Below are positions 52,370-61,860 of a DNA stretch of 64,000 nucleotides, piece by piece. Positions within the stretch are counted from its first letter, which is position 1. Every line of letters starts with the position of its first letter. The stretch lies in assembly GCF_009695545.1 (NCBI RefSeq), contig NZ_VUNS01000005.1, positions 154,697 to 218,696 on the forward strand, in the 5' to 3' direction. The translations under genes and the position numbers were made by a program. The DNA is from Victivallis lenta (GTDB taxonomy: Bacteria > Verrucomicrobiota > Lentisphaeria > Victivallales > Victivallaceae). The notes under the pieces were generated by a model. The model made no database searches. It had not been told where the DNA came from and saw only the letters and a list, made by a program, of their open reading frames with translations.

Positions 52370-53768
52370 TCTCTTTCATCTCTGTTTTCCGCTTTTCCAA
52401 AGCGTCTTTAATCTCAAGCATCCGTTCCCGGCTCAGGGGGTAGAAGAACAGCGCACCTGCCGCCAGCGCCAGCCCCGCCGCCGGAATACAGGACATCATC
52501 AGCCGCATATTCCAGAAGGTTCCCGGCTGCTGTCCGCCGCCAAGCTCCAATTCGAAGCCGGACCAGACCAGGAAATAGCCGCCGCCGATGCTGCACAGCA
52601 CATAACCGAGTTTGCAGGTCCAACTGATGATTGCCCCGAAAATTCCCTCGCGCCTGCGATGATTGCACAATTCGTCATAGTCGCACGAATCCGACACCAT
52701 CGCGGAAATCAGCATCCACATCGCCGATATCCCCACCGCCCCCGGAATCGGCTGAACGATCGACAGATAAGGCATCGCCGGAGTGATCAGCACCAGAATC
52801 GACAGATTGCCGAGCGCTCCCAGCATCAGGAACAGCATCAGGGCGCGGCTCTTGCCGAGCTTTTTCGATGCGAAATTTACAACCGGAATCGCCGCGATGC
52901 AGCTTCCGGCGGAAACCAGCCCGGCGATTCCGGCGAGGCGGGAAGCGAACTCCTTGTCGCCGCCGCAGCCGTAATAGATCAGCAAATTCAGGCCGAATGA
53001 CAGCACGAGGAACAATCCGAATACGCTCAACGCCAGCACGACGACCAGAATCAGAAAGGGTTTGACCCGGAATGCGGTGAAGATATCCACGATGCCGACC
53101 CGTTCATACTGTTCCTTTTCGCTCCGCCGCTCCATATCCTCCTTCCGGCTGGACACCGTCGGCGTCAGCAGCAGCGGCCCCAGCGCGAACAGGATGAAAA
53201 TCACGCCGCTGACCACGCTCAGGCAGCGCATTCCCTGCAGCGGAGTATCGAACCAGCTCCGCTCCGTGAACCAGTACATCCACGGCAGGATGAAAGCGCC
53301 GCAGTTCACGAAGAGCGAACGGTAGCCCATTACCCGCGTCCGCTCGTTGTAGTCCGACGAAAGCTCATAGCCCATACTGATGTAGGGAACGCAGAACAAG
53401 GTCGTCGACGTGTAGAAAAGAAGGCAGGTCGCGGTCAGATACCAGAAGTACCACATCTGCGACTTCCCTTCCGGGAACATCCAGATCAGCCAGAAGGAGA
53501 ACGCGCTCATCACCGCGCCGATCAGGATGTACGGTTTGCGTTTGCCGAAACGGGAACGGGTCCGGTCGCTCAGATATCCCATCAGGGGATCGGTGACCGT
53601 ATCCCAGAGCCGCGCGATCGCAAACACATACCCGAGCAGGATCGGACTCACCCCCATATAGTTGAACATGATCAACGGCAGCATGATGTTCACCACGTTC
53701 TGCACGTTGTTCTCGGTCAGCGCCCCGGCGCCGTAGCCGATTTTGTTCCAGAAAGTCAGCGGTTTCAT
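52356..53768 (-). CDS. GPH-family cation:sugar symporter (MelB-like)
   Basis: The 470-residue protein has 12 membrane helices and the glycoside-pentoside-hexuronide signature WNKIGYGAGALTENN and ARLWDTVTDPLMGYLSDRTRSRFGKRKPYILIG near the N-terminus. I chose ATG 53768 with GGGAG 5 nt upstream; a GTG at 53774 is also possible. GPH transporters bring glycosides in with Na+ or H+. It is 2 nt after the large glycosidase and 14 nt into the GH43 gene, so the three are coupled. Confidence 0.93.
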   Translation of the reverse strand: MKPLTFWNKIGYGAGALTENNVQNVVNIMLPLIMFNYMGVSPILLGYVFAIARLWDTVTDPLMGYLSDRTRSRFGKRKPYILIGAVMSAFSFWLIWMFPEGKSQMWYFWYLTATCLLFYTSTTLFCVPYISMGYELSSDYNERTRVMGYRSLFVNCGAFILPWMYWFTERSWFDTPLQGMRCLSVVSGVIFILFALGPLLLTPTVSSRKEDMERRSEKEQYERVGIVDIFTAFRVKPFLILVVVLALSVFGLFLVLSFGLNLLIYYGCGGDKEFASRLAGIAGLVSAGSCIAAIPVVNFASKKLGKSRALMLFLMLGALGNLSILVLITPAMPYLSIVQPIPGAVGISAMWMLISAMVSDSCDYDELCNHRRREGIFGAIISWTCKLGYVLCSIGGGYFLVWSGFELELGGGQQPGTFWNMRLMMSCIPAAGLALAAGALFFYPLSRERMLEIKDALEKRKTEMKESECD

Positions 53769-53770
53769 CT

Positions 53771-56700
53771 TCACTCCCGGATCGGATGAATCTGTTTCGC
53801 ATCGAATCGGCGCGATCGGGTGGAAAGTTCCACGATTTCGGCGTCGATCACATCGTCGTGCCAGGTCTGGACCGACAGGCTGTTCGGCCCTTCCGGAAGC
53901 GCCGCCGCCAGATTCTTCACGACGGCCTTGCCGTCGTAAAGGACATTCAGCACACCGTCGTGCAGATTGATCACCAGCGGCTTATACTCTTTTCCGGCCA
54001 ACGGGACCTGCTGAAAGACCCAGCCGCGCGAATAGGGATCGGCAAGCCCGCGCACCAGCCATCCCCAGCCGGGGAAGCCGCCGCCGTAGCTGAGTGTGAT
54101 GTTGCCCATCACGAAGTTGAAACGCTCCGGGAGCCTGACTTTCATTTCCAGATAGAGGTTTTTCCGGAAACAGCGTTTGAAGTCGGCGACAGCCAGTCCT
54201 TTTTCCGGTGACGCACGCAGCAGAAGCCGTTTCCCGGCTGCCTTTGCCTCTGCGGCATTGCCGAACTCCCATTCACGGCTCTGGTCCTCGATATCAAACT
54301 CTTCCGCCCCGGCAGCATCTTCCGCGACAAAGTTCCTTGCGTGGATGAGCCGGAAAGAGAGCGTGTTGTCGTGCCAGGTGCGGAATGCCAGATGGTTGTT
54401 TTCCGGCTTCAAGTCCAGTTTCTTGTCGTAGACCAGAAGTTTGTTGTTCAAATGCACGTTCAGCCGCCCGTTGCGGACGGTCAGAGCCAGCCGGTTCCAG
54501 CCGTCGCGGGCGGCGGCGAAACGGTTCACGACTCCGGCCGGATCCTCTCCGTTTTTATTATAAAAGAGCCAGCCGTTGTCACGAATGAAATCAATGCCGC
54601 CGAACTCCACTCCGATCCGGCCGTCGGCAATGAATTCAATGCAGACGGAAAGCTCTCTGCCGAACGTGAAATTCCGCAGTTCCGCGCGGGAAGCCGGAGC
54701 TCCCGGCACTGCTTTCAACGCAATCACGCCGTCCTGTCCCCGGCTGCCGCCGGAAATCCGCCATTGCGCTTCGCTTCCGGCCTCCTGCTTCGGCAGCCCG
54801 GCGGCTGCGGCGGCCTCCGGTTTCGGGCGAACTACCAGCAAGCGGCAACTGAACGATTCCAGCGCATCCTCCACCACGGCGGAATTCACCGGGATTTTCC
54901 GCAGATAGTCGTACACCTCGATCTTCCGGCCGGAGTAGAGCCGCGACAGGTCGAGCCGGTACGAATTTTTCCCGTACCGCAGGTTACTCACCACCGCCAG
55001 CGACTCATCGGCTCCATAGTAGAGGGAGGCGTAACAATTCGCGGACTCAAAGCCGATCTTCTCGTGGTTCCGCCAGAACGGATGAAAGGTGTTGCCGGGC
55101 TTGGCGAAACGTTCCAGAAGCTCCACATCGATGTTGACCGGATCGATGTCCTCATTGGTGTAATATTCGCTGTTGAACAGCAGCGCATAGGCCAGCGCCG
55201 TATCCAGCCCGTCGTAGTTGTGGAGCTGCTTCGGCCAGTAGATGGTCCGCCAGCCCCACGCCAGCCCGGAATACCCGATGGAAAACATCGCTTCGCTCGG
55301 ATAGTAGCCGCGCCGGTAGCGCATCAGCTGCTCCCCTTCGAAATAGCTGTCGAAAAAGCTCAGCGTGTTCACGTCGATTCCGCCGCCGGTGTGGGCGACC
55401 AGGCAGAACTCCTCACCGGTCGCATCGAACAGGCCGCGGATGCGTTTCAGGAACTCCCGCTGTTTTACCACGCGGCTTTGAATCTGGCGGTCCATCGAGA
55501 GCTTCGTCATTTCGCCGCAGGATTCGCCGTGCAGCGGATTGCTGTCGCCCCACGGCACCGAAAGGCCGTCGCTCATCAGGCCGCGGATGCCGGTTTCCGC
55601 GATGATCTTCCGATAGTTGTGAAGCTGCAGGTCCCCCTCCGGCCCCCGCTTGCAGGTTGCAAAGCAGTTCTTTCCCTGCCAGAAGTAGTAACGCCAGGCC
55701 GGCTGCAAAGCGAGATCCTCCCGGAACTGCCGCATCGGCGGAGCATCCTCCTGCAAACCCTGACAACAGTAGAGGGTCAGCTTCTTCCCTTTGGCTGCCA
55801 GCTCTTTCACCAGCTTTTTTACCTCATCGGTTTTGGAGAGGTCGGGATAACCGTGCCAGCGGCTCCACCCTTCCCACTGCCATGTGACCCAGCCGCGTAC
55901 CGGCCGGGCCGGATACGGTTTGGTCGGAGTCGGCTGCAGAAAGAAACGGAAAATCTCCTCGTCTCCCCGCAACTGTCCCGCTTCGTCCGCCAGATTGAGT
56001 TTCAGGAAATCGCCGTCTTCGTTCTGCACCACCTCGACCTGACGGCGCAAGTCGCCGGAACGGAACGGATTGCGGTCGAAGGAGAATGCCAGTCCCTCCT
56101 CCTGGTTGCCGATCCACAGATTGGCGGCCCGGTTGCGGTAACCGGCGCCGGTCAGTTCTCCGGCCCGCTGGACGGAAACGCCCGGCAGCAGGAATTTCAC
56201 GATTTTCCGATCCAGCGGCAGCAGGACGGTGAGCCGGTCAACCTTCTTCAAGTCACCGCCGGACAGGGAAAACTTGATTTCCATAAAACCATCGTAATCA
56301 AGCTGGTTGTGCACCAGCATCCTCCACGGACCCGAGGTCCCGGCAGCCTCCGCCGCGACCTGGTTGCCGCGCGGCTTTACCTGAAGTTCTCCGAATGCGA
56401 AGGTCTGCTCGCGCCCATTCGCCACAACCTGAATCTGCGGCGGTGCGGCCAGAATCCGGCTCTCCGAACCGGTGCGCTCCACTGCCGCCGGGAAGGCGTT
56501 TTCGCCGAAGCTGATCTTTTTATCCAGCAGCTCGACCGTATTTCCGGCAATCTGCGGCTTCGTCCACGGGCGCGAAATCTTTTCATTGACATACTCCCGG
56601 CCCGCATCGGTATTCAGCCACTCCGGCATTTTCGCGGCGGCGCACAGCCGTTCGATTTCTGCGACGACTTTGCCGGAAGCGTCACGGACGGAGAATTTCG

Positions 56701-57733
56701 CCCGCCGTTCCGGCTGGTCACCCTCCGGCAATTCGCATTTCACGATCGCCTGACGGGTCGCCAGCGGATTGCTGTCACGGTCGAACATGCCGTTGAACTC
56801 CAGCTTCTCCCGAATCGCCGGGAAACCGTCAACTTCCAATACTCCGGTCAGTTCTCCAAACTCTCCGTCGATCTCCGCCACGCCGAGAATCACCCCATCC
56901 AGCGGCCCGTAGCCGATAAAGGCGCGGCACGCTTTCCGGATGGTCTGTTTTTCCGCAATCGCCGGAGCGGTTTCCTGCGATCCCGCCCCGCCCGGCGGCA
57001 GGAAGGTGATTTCTCCGAGCGGCATCGGATTGTAGCCGCCGAATGCGGGCAGGTGCCAGCCGTACATCACCGGAGCGCGGTGGCGGAAGAAATTCGCGAA
57101 CACTTTCCGGTTCGCCGCCGGCTCAAGCCCGCAGCCGGAAAATGGGATCGCCATCTCCACCACCCAGCGGCCATCGGAAAACGGCGAAACGGCGGAGCGG
57201 AAAAGCGGCTTTTCCTGCGGCGCCTCGTTGAACTGCCGCTGCTGCGCATTCACTGCATTCACACTGTATGTGTAATAGAAATCCGCGGCGGTGAATTCGT
57301 TATCCATCGCCCCTTCATAACCGCCGACATTCACTTTGCCGCGCACCGCGATTTCCGGATCGGCAACGCCCAGCACCACCTGCACCGTGTCGTCATTGTC
57401 GAAAAAGGCGTCGTTCCACGGCCGCGGATACGCCTCCGGCCCCCTGCCGGACGGCTCGGAACAGACCGCCGCAACATAGAGGTGATCCCGGTCGTACTTC
57501 AACCGGAATTCCGTCGCAATTCCGTCGCCTTTCCGGCTGCCGAGCGGCATGATCTGCTTCAGAACGCAGCTTGCCTTCCATTCGTTTTCATCGAAGGCCC
57601 CGTCGATTTCCGGCGGCTTCTCCGTGAACGGCACCGCCGCCTGCGGAATCTCCGCTGCGCCGAGAACGCAACTCAGCAGCAGACCGCAGAGCAATCCGTA
57701 AAATTTTCCGTCTTTTTTCACACGTTCCCTCAT
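53771..57733 (-). CDS. Large secreted multidomain glycosidase (CBM9-like, DUF6067/GH123-like barrel, two LamG-like domains)
   Basis: The ~1320-residue product has a signal peptide (KFYGLLCGLLLSCVLGAAE). The start is ATG 57733 or GTG 57721, the latter with GAGGG at good distance. A CBM9-like domain (~25-220: EIDGAFDENEWKASCVLKQI, FRLKYDRDHLYVAAVCSEP) and beta-domains precede a barrel (~640-1000) with RGWVTWQWEGWSRWHGYPDL, KKLTLYCCQGLQED and GIRGLMSDGLSVPWGDSN, as in DUF6067/GH123-related enzymes. Two beta-sandwich (LamG-like) repeats end the protein, each with the motif NHLAFRTWHDN / NSLSVQTWHDD. The substrate is unknown; N-acetylgalactosaminides are typical of GH123. Confidence 0.85.
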   Translation of the reverse strand: MRERVKKDGKFYGLLCGLLLSCVLGAAEIPQAAVPFTEKPPEIDGAFDENEWKASCVLKQIMPLGSRKGDGIATEFRLKYDRDHLYVAAVCSEPSGRGPEAYPRPWNDAFFDNDDTVQVVLGVADPEIAVRGKVNVGGYEGAMDNEFTAADFYYTYSVNAVNAQQRQFNEAPQEKPLFRSAVSPFSDGRWVVEMAIPFSGCGLEPAANRKVFANFFRHRAPVMYGWHLPAFGGYNPMPLGEITFLPPGGAGSQETAPAIAEKQTIRKACRAFIGYGPLDGVILGVAEIDGEFGELTGVLEVDGFPAIREKLEFNGMFDRDSNPLATRQAIVKCELPEGDQPERRAKFSVRDASGKVVAEIERLCAAAKMPEWLNTDAGREYVNEKISRPWTKPQIAGNTVELLDKKISFGENAFPAAVERTGSESRILAAPPQIQVVANGREQTFAFGELQVKPRGNQVAAEAAGTSGPWRMLVHNQLDYDGFMEIKFSLSGGDLKKVDRLTVLLPLDRKIVKFLLPGVSVQRAGELTGAGYRNRAANLWIGNQEEGLAFSFDRNPFRSGDLRRQVEVVQNEDGDFLKLNLADEAGQLRGDEEIFRFFLQPTPTKPYPARPVRGWVTWQWEGWSRWHGYPDLSKTDEVKKLVKELAAKGKKLTLYCCQGLQEDAPPMRQFREDLALQPAWRYYFWQGKNCFATCKRGPEGDLQLHNYRKIIAETGIRGLMSDGLSVPWGDSNPLHGESCGEMTKLSMDRQIQSRVVKQREFLKRIRGLFDATGEEFCLVAHTGGGIDVNTLSFFDSYFEGEQLMRYRRGYYPSEAMFSIGYSGLAWGWRTIYWPKQLHNYDGLDTALAYALLFNSEYYTNEDIDPVNIDVELLERFAKPGNTFHPFWRNHEKIGFESANCYASLYYGADESLAVVSNLRYGKNSYRLDLSRLYSGRKIEVYDYLRKIPVNSAVVEDALESFSCRLLVVRPKPEAAAAAGLPKQEAGSEAQWRISGGSRGQDGVIALKAVPGAPASRAELRNFTFGRELSVCIEFIADGRIGVEFGGIDFIRDNGWLFYNKNGEDPAGVVNRFAAARDGWNRLALTVRNGRLNVHLNNKLLVYDKKLDLKPENNHLAFRTWHDNTLSFRLIHARNFVAEDAAGAEEFDIEDQSREWEFGNAAEAKAAGKRLLLRASPEKGLAVADFKRCFRKNLYLEMKVRLPERFNFVMGNITLSYGGGFPGWGWLVRGLADPYSRGWVFQQVPLAGKEYKPLVINLHDGVLNVLYDGKAVVKNLAAALPEGPNSLSVQTWHDDVIDAEIVELSTRSRRFDAKQIHPIRE

Positions 57734-57744
57734 CTTTCCGCTGA

Positions 57745-58521
57745 TTACCATTTCAGATAGGATTTCACTTTCTGCACATGCGTATCTGCGAACAGACAAT
57801 GGGTGGTGCCGTATTCCCCCTGCACCGGCTGGTGAGGGCCGCCCGTCTCGTCCGGCAGAGTCGCATTGACCCGCTCGCGCAGAATGAGCCGGTTCGGGAA
57901 ATCGCGCAGCTTGTCGATCGTTCCCGCCCAACTGTTGACGCCGAAGGAACCGTTTTCATATTTGCCGCTCCAGGTGTGTCCCCAGTATTTGTCCTCCAGC
58001 TTGCCGGCCTCGTCGTTCTGCGCCCACGCATAGGAGCTCAGCACGTTCCCGTTGCCCGCCCCGAACGGTATCATCCGGTCTTTCGGACACCAGACCACCG
58101 GCAGCTTATGCCGCCACGCATCATCGGCGGCATCCCCGCTGCTCATGTAGGGCGCCAGAAAGATCACCCAGTTGCTGTCTTCGCTGAACGGTGTACTTCC
58201 ATTTGTCGGATCGCTCCAGTTGAAAGGCGGCATTGTGTTGTAATCGCCGATATAGAACGTCATATTGCTGCCGACCTGCTTCAGGTTGCTCTGGCATTTC
58301 GTCGCATGGGCCGACTCCCGCGCCTTGTTCAGCGCCGGCAGCAGCATTCCCGCCAGAATTGCGATGATGGCTATTACAACGAGCAGCTCAATCAAAGTAA
58401 AATGACGGGATGCCGCGGAAACAGGCACGCCCATATTCCTGCGAAGGAGGCGCGAAGGAAAATGACACGTTCTCCCAATCTCATTCACAGATAAATTGAA
58501 TTTCCGATAAACATTTTCCAT
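57745..58521 (-). CDS. Pseudopilin-like secreted protein, locus D
   Basis: This protein carries [18 protein letters not shown], then [24 protein letters not shown], like its three paralogues. The ATG at 58521 has AAAGGG upstream but gives a ~38-residue leader, long for a prepilin; ATG 58434 or the GTG next to it would give a normal short leader. The C-terminal motif is degenerate ([17 protein letters not shown], Thr for Gly). It is first in an R3-controlled operon and ends 12 nt before the large glycosidase ATG. Confidence 0.88.
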   Translation of the reverse strand: MENVYRKFNLSVNEIGRTCHFPSRLLRRNMGVPVSAASRHFTLIELLVVIAIIAILAGMLLPALNKARESAHATKCQSNLKQVGSNMTFYIGDYNTMPPFNWSDPTNGSTPFSEDSNWVIFLAPYMSSGDAADDAWRHKLPVVWCPKDRMIPFGAGNGNVLSSYAWAQNDEAGKLEDKYWGHTWSGKYENGSFGVNSWAGTIDKLRDFPNRLILRERVNATLPDETGGPHQPVQGEYGTTHCLFADTHVQKVKSYLKW

Positions 58522-58577
58522 CTTTTCAACCCTTTCCTTTTCAGTTGTTTCCACGTTCCTGGAATATTGCCCGCCTG

Positions 58578-58595
58578 ATAGATTAAACCTTTAAG
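58578..58595. promoter_or_regulatory. R3 operator in front of the locus D pseudopilin operon
   Basis: ATAGATTAAACCTTTAAG is identical over 18 bp to the site at 61691-61708 by the R3 gene. Its core TTAAA-CC-TTTAA is a perfect inverted repeat, as expected of a LacI-family site. Confidence 0.8.
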
Positions 58596-58608
58596 CTAAC
58601 GGATAAAA

Positions 58609-60597
58609 TTATTCGCGCGATGTATCGAGATACACAAGTTCCAGCGCGTTGACCGGGATCTGAAAATCCGCAAAAACGCCGTCCCGGCCGACAGCCGAAA
58701 CCACGCTCTCCGCCTGCCGGTTCCGAACCAGCAGAGCTTTATCCTGCGCCGTGCGCAGCCGGACCGTCAGGTTCTCCGCCGGTTCCAGCGACCAATTGAA
58801 TATGGCGGCGGTGACGCCGCTTCCTTCTCCGGCACGGGCGTACACCTTGGTCCGGACCCGGCATTCCGGGACCTCCGCATCCAGCGCATCGGCGGCGAGC
58901 CAGCGGAAAACCGCATGAATCTGCCGGTACTTGAATTCATGGCCGAGAAGACTCCACGCTCCGTAGCCGGCAACGGCCACCCTTCCGCCCAATGCGTTTG
59001 TAAATGTGCCGGAGCAGCAGGGGGCGATCTCATTTCCCGCATAATCGACGAGTCTTGAAAGGATTTCCGTCCCGGCTGACTGCGGGATGAATTCCGTTGC
59101 GCGGCCGCCCCGGAAGCTCTGCCGGATGTTCCGACGGAAAGGAGCGGGATTCAGGGGATGGGGGACGGACTCTTCCAGCGCATCCGCATCAAAGGTTTTT
59201 CCGATGGAGAAGCCGATCAGCCCGCCGTAACCGCGCTCAATCAGCACCCGGACGGCATCGGCGTCAAGATATCCGCCGGTGGAAAGCACCTGCAAAACGG
59301 ACTCATCGGAAAGGGCGCGGGCCTCGCGGCCGGATAAAGCGCCGCAAAGCGCATGTTCCGGGGCATACGCATACGGCAGCCCCAGCGCGTGAAAACCGCG
59401 GGAAGCGTCGTTGCCGGCGACGGGAAACCCGCCGCCCCGGAGGAAATCCGTTTCGGCGCCCAGAAAATAATCCTTATCCTTTCCAAACCAGATTCCCCGG
59501 AGGGGACGGCCGCGGTTCAGGCGGACTATTTTGTCGTTGAACCGGCGCTGTTCCTTCAGTTCAAGCAGGTAAGGCTCATAACACTCAAACGGCGCGGAAG
59601 CGGGGTCCCCCAGAAGGTTCAGGGCGGTCCCGGTACAGCCCGCCGCACAGTAAAGCGAGGTCTCCAGAGCGGTAAACGACGTGCCTTTCTGCAGCCGCGA
59701 ATAAGGGAAGTTCTCCAGCTCGCCCTGAACAACCGTCACCTCCGGGGGCAGCATCGCTGCTTCCGCCGCTATGGTGTCGGCTTTCCGGAGTAACTCTTCC
59801 AGATCGGTGTCGCAATAGGCTCCGCCGCCGGGACGCCACCACACGGAGCCGCCGCCCTCTCCGCCCAGCAGAGGCGCCTGCCGCTTCCTGTCGGACTCCC
59901 ACAGGTCGAGGCAGTCCATCTTGCCGAGGATGATATCCGGATTCACCTCATGAACTGTTTGCCGGATAAAGATAAAAGCCGACGCCAGCACCTGCCGGTT
60001 CCACTCCAGCATCTTCAAACGGCGCTCCCGCAGCTCTTCTGCCGAACCGCGGTCGAAAAAAACGGCGAACTCCCGGCGGCTTCCATGAAATCCGAAGTAT
60101 TCCGACAGCTTCCGGAAACAACCGTCGCAGAAACAGCCGTAAGAAGCGGCCCCGTGATTGTGCAAGCGCAGGTCATCGTCGATCCAGATGAATTCCGGCC
60201 CGGCTTCCGCAAGCATCCGGTAAACCGGTTTCAGGTAAGAATTTTTCCAGATTTCCCCCTGCGGGCAGAAGTTGCCCGGGCTGGAATTTCCGTCGATGTC
60301 CATGAATGGTTCACCGGAGAGCGATTCCGCACTCTTCCGGTCCTCCGCGGCATGTCCGAGGGTACATAAAATATTGATTCCCGCCCGACATCCGGCAGCT
60401 TTCAAAGCCGAAACGCGCTTTTTCAAAATACCGGCCCGGCCCGTCATTTTCTCCAAAGAAGGAGCGACGTGAATATCACCGGTCAGCAACGCCACTTCAT
60501 CAAGCGCCTGAAGCCGGTTCAGCCAGGCCAGGAAACCTGCAAACTCCGTCTCCGGCTCCCAGATGGCGGGAGTGACTCTCAGCGACATTTGACTCAT
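58609..60597 (-). CDS. Putative cytoplasmic glycoside hydrolase of unknown family
   Basis: I start at ATG 60597 (GGTGGAAGTT upstream). The 662-residue protein looks like a TIM barrel plus beta-domains: TPAIWEPETEFAGFLAWLNRLQALDEVALLTGD, PEFIWIDDDLRLHNHG followed by a Cys cluster SYGCFCDGCFRKL, then VNPDIILGKMDCLDLWES and YVDTSRE-type end strands. IDDD gives candidate acidic residues. The tail (RVRTKVYARAGEGSG, LVYLD) is like a C-terminal beta-sandwich of GH42-type enzymes. No signal peptide. It follows R3 by 48 nt and is presumably cotranscribed. Family not recognised. Confidence 0.75.
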   Translation of the reverse strand: MSQMSLRVTPAIWEPETEFAGFLAWLNRLQALDEVALLTGDIHVAPSLEKMTGRAGILKKRVSALKAAGCRAGINILCTLGHAAEDRKSAESLSGEPFMDIDGNSSPGNFCPQGEIWKNSYLKPVYRMLAEAGPEFIWIDDDLRLHNHGAASYGCFCDGCFRKLSEYFGFHGSRREFAVFFDRGSAEELRERRLKMLEWNRQVLASAFIFIRQTVHEVNPDIILGKMDCLDLWESDRKRQAPLLGGEGGGSVWWRPGGGAYCDTDLEELLRKADTIAAEAAMLPPEVTVVQGELENFPYSRLQKGTSFTALETSLYCAAGCTGTALNLLGDPASAPFECYEPYLLELKEQRRFNDKIVRLNRGRPLRGIWFGKDKDYFLGAETDFLRGGGFPVAGNDASRGFHALGLPYAYAPEHALCGALSGREARALSDESVLQVLSTGGYLDADAVRVLIERGYGGLIGFSIGKTFDADALEESVPHPLNPAPFRRNIRQSFRGGRATEFIPQSAGTEILSRLVDYAGNEIAPCCSGTFTNALGGRVAVAGYGAWSLLGHEFKYRQIHAVFRWLAADALDAEVPECRVRTKVYARAGEGSGVTAAIFNWSLEPAENLTVRLRTAQDKALLVRNRQAESVVSAVGRDGVFADFQIPVNALELVYLDTSRE

Positions 60598-60645
60598 AAC
60601 TTCCACCGTTGCTTTTGCCGCCGGGAATTTCCCCGGCACTTTTCA

Positions 60646-61686
60646 TTAAAAACGATCCCTGTTTTCCGCCACGCTGCCCCGGACCACCAGCTCCGCCTTT
60701 TCACAATAGGAGTACCGGCCCGATGAGTTCTTACCGACAATGGCGGTCGTCATGCGGACGATCTCTGCAACGTAATTTTCAAGGTTGAACCGTACTGTCG
60801 TCAGCTCCGGCGTAGTCAGCCATGCTCCGGTCTGGTCGTCGAAACCGATCAGCGAGAGCTGTTCCGGCACCCGGAGCCCAAGCCGGTCGGCAACCTTCAG
60901 CGCCAGCATCGCGTAGTTGTCGTTGTGGCACAGGAGAGCGGTCGGGCGCTGTTCCGTGCGCAGCACTTTTTCCAGAAACTCTCCGGTCTCCGGCGTCGGC
61001 ACCGAACCGTTGGCCGGAATCACAACCGCCGGATCAAACGTGATATTCCGGCTTTCCAGAAAGCTGCGGTATGCGGAAAAGCGCGTATACGGAGAAGGGT
61101 TGTCGAGGTCGAACGCATTCAGCCCCAGATAACCGATCCGGCGGTGTCCCATTTCACACAGGTACTGCATGGCCTGTTGCGTTCCTCCGACCAGGTCGAG
61201 CATCAGATGCGAACAGGGCAGCAGATCGACGCTGTCGAAAATGATCAGCTTTTCAGTCGCCAGATACTCCTGCGAAACCACCTGATAGCGGGAACGGTCG
61301 CACGGCCCCAGCAACACCACTTCCGCTTTGATCTGATTGAAGAAATTCAATGCCCAGCTTTCGTTCCGGTCGCGGGCATCCCTCCGGAACGGGTCCAGCA
61401 CGATCGTGATCGCGTAGAGGTTCGCCTCGGAGAGCTGCAGTTGCAGGCGGCAGAGCAATTCCCCATACCACGGCGTTGACGGCGGTACGCAAAGACAGAT
61501 GCCGACAATGCCGGTACGCCCGCTCAGCAGCGAGCGCGCCATATAATTCGGCCGGTAACCCACCGCCTCGGCATAGGCGCGAATCTCTTTCGCGAGTTTT
61601 TCCGCAACCCCCTTGCGGTGATTCAGCGCATTGCTGACCGTCACCGAGGAAACATTGAATTTTTTTGCAATTTCACAGATGCTCAT
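60646..61686 (-). CDS. LacI-family transcriptional regulator (R3), locus D
   Basis: The 346-residue protein has a LacI HTH (SICEIAKKFNVSSVTVSNALNHRKGV and GYRPNYMARSLLSGRTG) and an effector domain (GIVGICLCVPPSTPWYGELLCRL, HRRIGYLGLNAFD, TALLCHNDNYAMLALKVAD, LSLIGFDDQTGAWLTTPELTTV). Its promoter overlaps one of two identical operators; the other controls the pseudopilin-glycosidase-transporter operon. It is thus the likely repressor of locus D. The inducing sugar is unknown. Confidence 0.96.
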   Translation of the reverse strand: MSICEIAKKFNVSSVTVSNALNHRKGVAEKLAKEIRAYAEAVGYRPNYMARSLLSGRTGIVGICLCVPPSTPWYGELLCRLQLQLSEANLYAITIVLDPFRRDARDRNESWALNFFNQIKAEVVLLGPCDRSRYQVVSQEYLATEKLIIFDSVDLLPCSHLMLDLVGGTQQAMQYLCEMGHRRIGYLGLNAFDLDNPSPYTRFSAYRSFLESRNITFDPAVVIPANGSVPTPETGEFLEKVLRTEQRPTALLCHNDNYAMLALKVADRLGLRVPEQLSLIGFDDQTGAWLTTPELTTVRFNLENYVAEIVRMTTAIVGKNSSGRYSYCEKAELVVRGSVAENRDRF

Positions 61687-61690
61687 AAGA

Positions 61691-61708
61691 ATAGATTAAA
61701 CCTTTAAG
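61691..61708. promoter_or_regulatory. R3 autoregulatory operator
   Basis: ATAGATTAAACCTTTAAG, identical to 58578-58595, lies between the -10 box and the R3 start codon, spanning the transcript start area, a repressing position. Confidence 0.8.
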
Positions 61709-61716
61709 TTGTTAAT

Positions 61717-61745
61717 ATTATGATCGATTTTATCCCGGATGTCAA
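61717..61745 (-). promoter_or_regulatory. Promoter of the R3 LacI gene
   Basis: Minus-strand -35 TTGACA (61745-61740), 17-nt spacer, -10 CATAAT (61722-61717). Confidence 0.75.
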
Positions 61746-61860
61746 GTCTTCAGAAGAAAAAACCGTGATTTTTCTGCAACTTTTTTTTGCAAATTATTCT
61801 TTACTGTGGCTCTGAGTGCCCGGCATTTGAGCGTGCAGAGTCCAAAGGACAGGAGGCATC

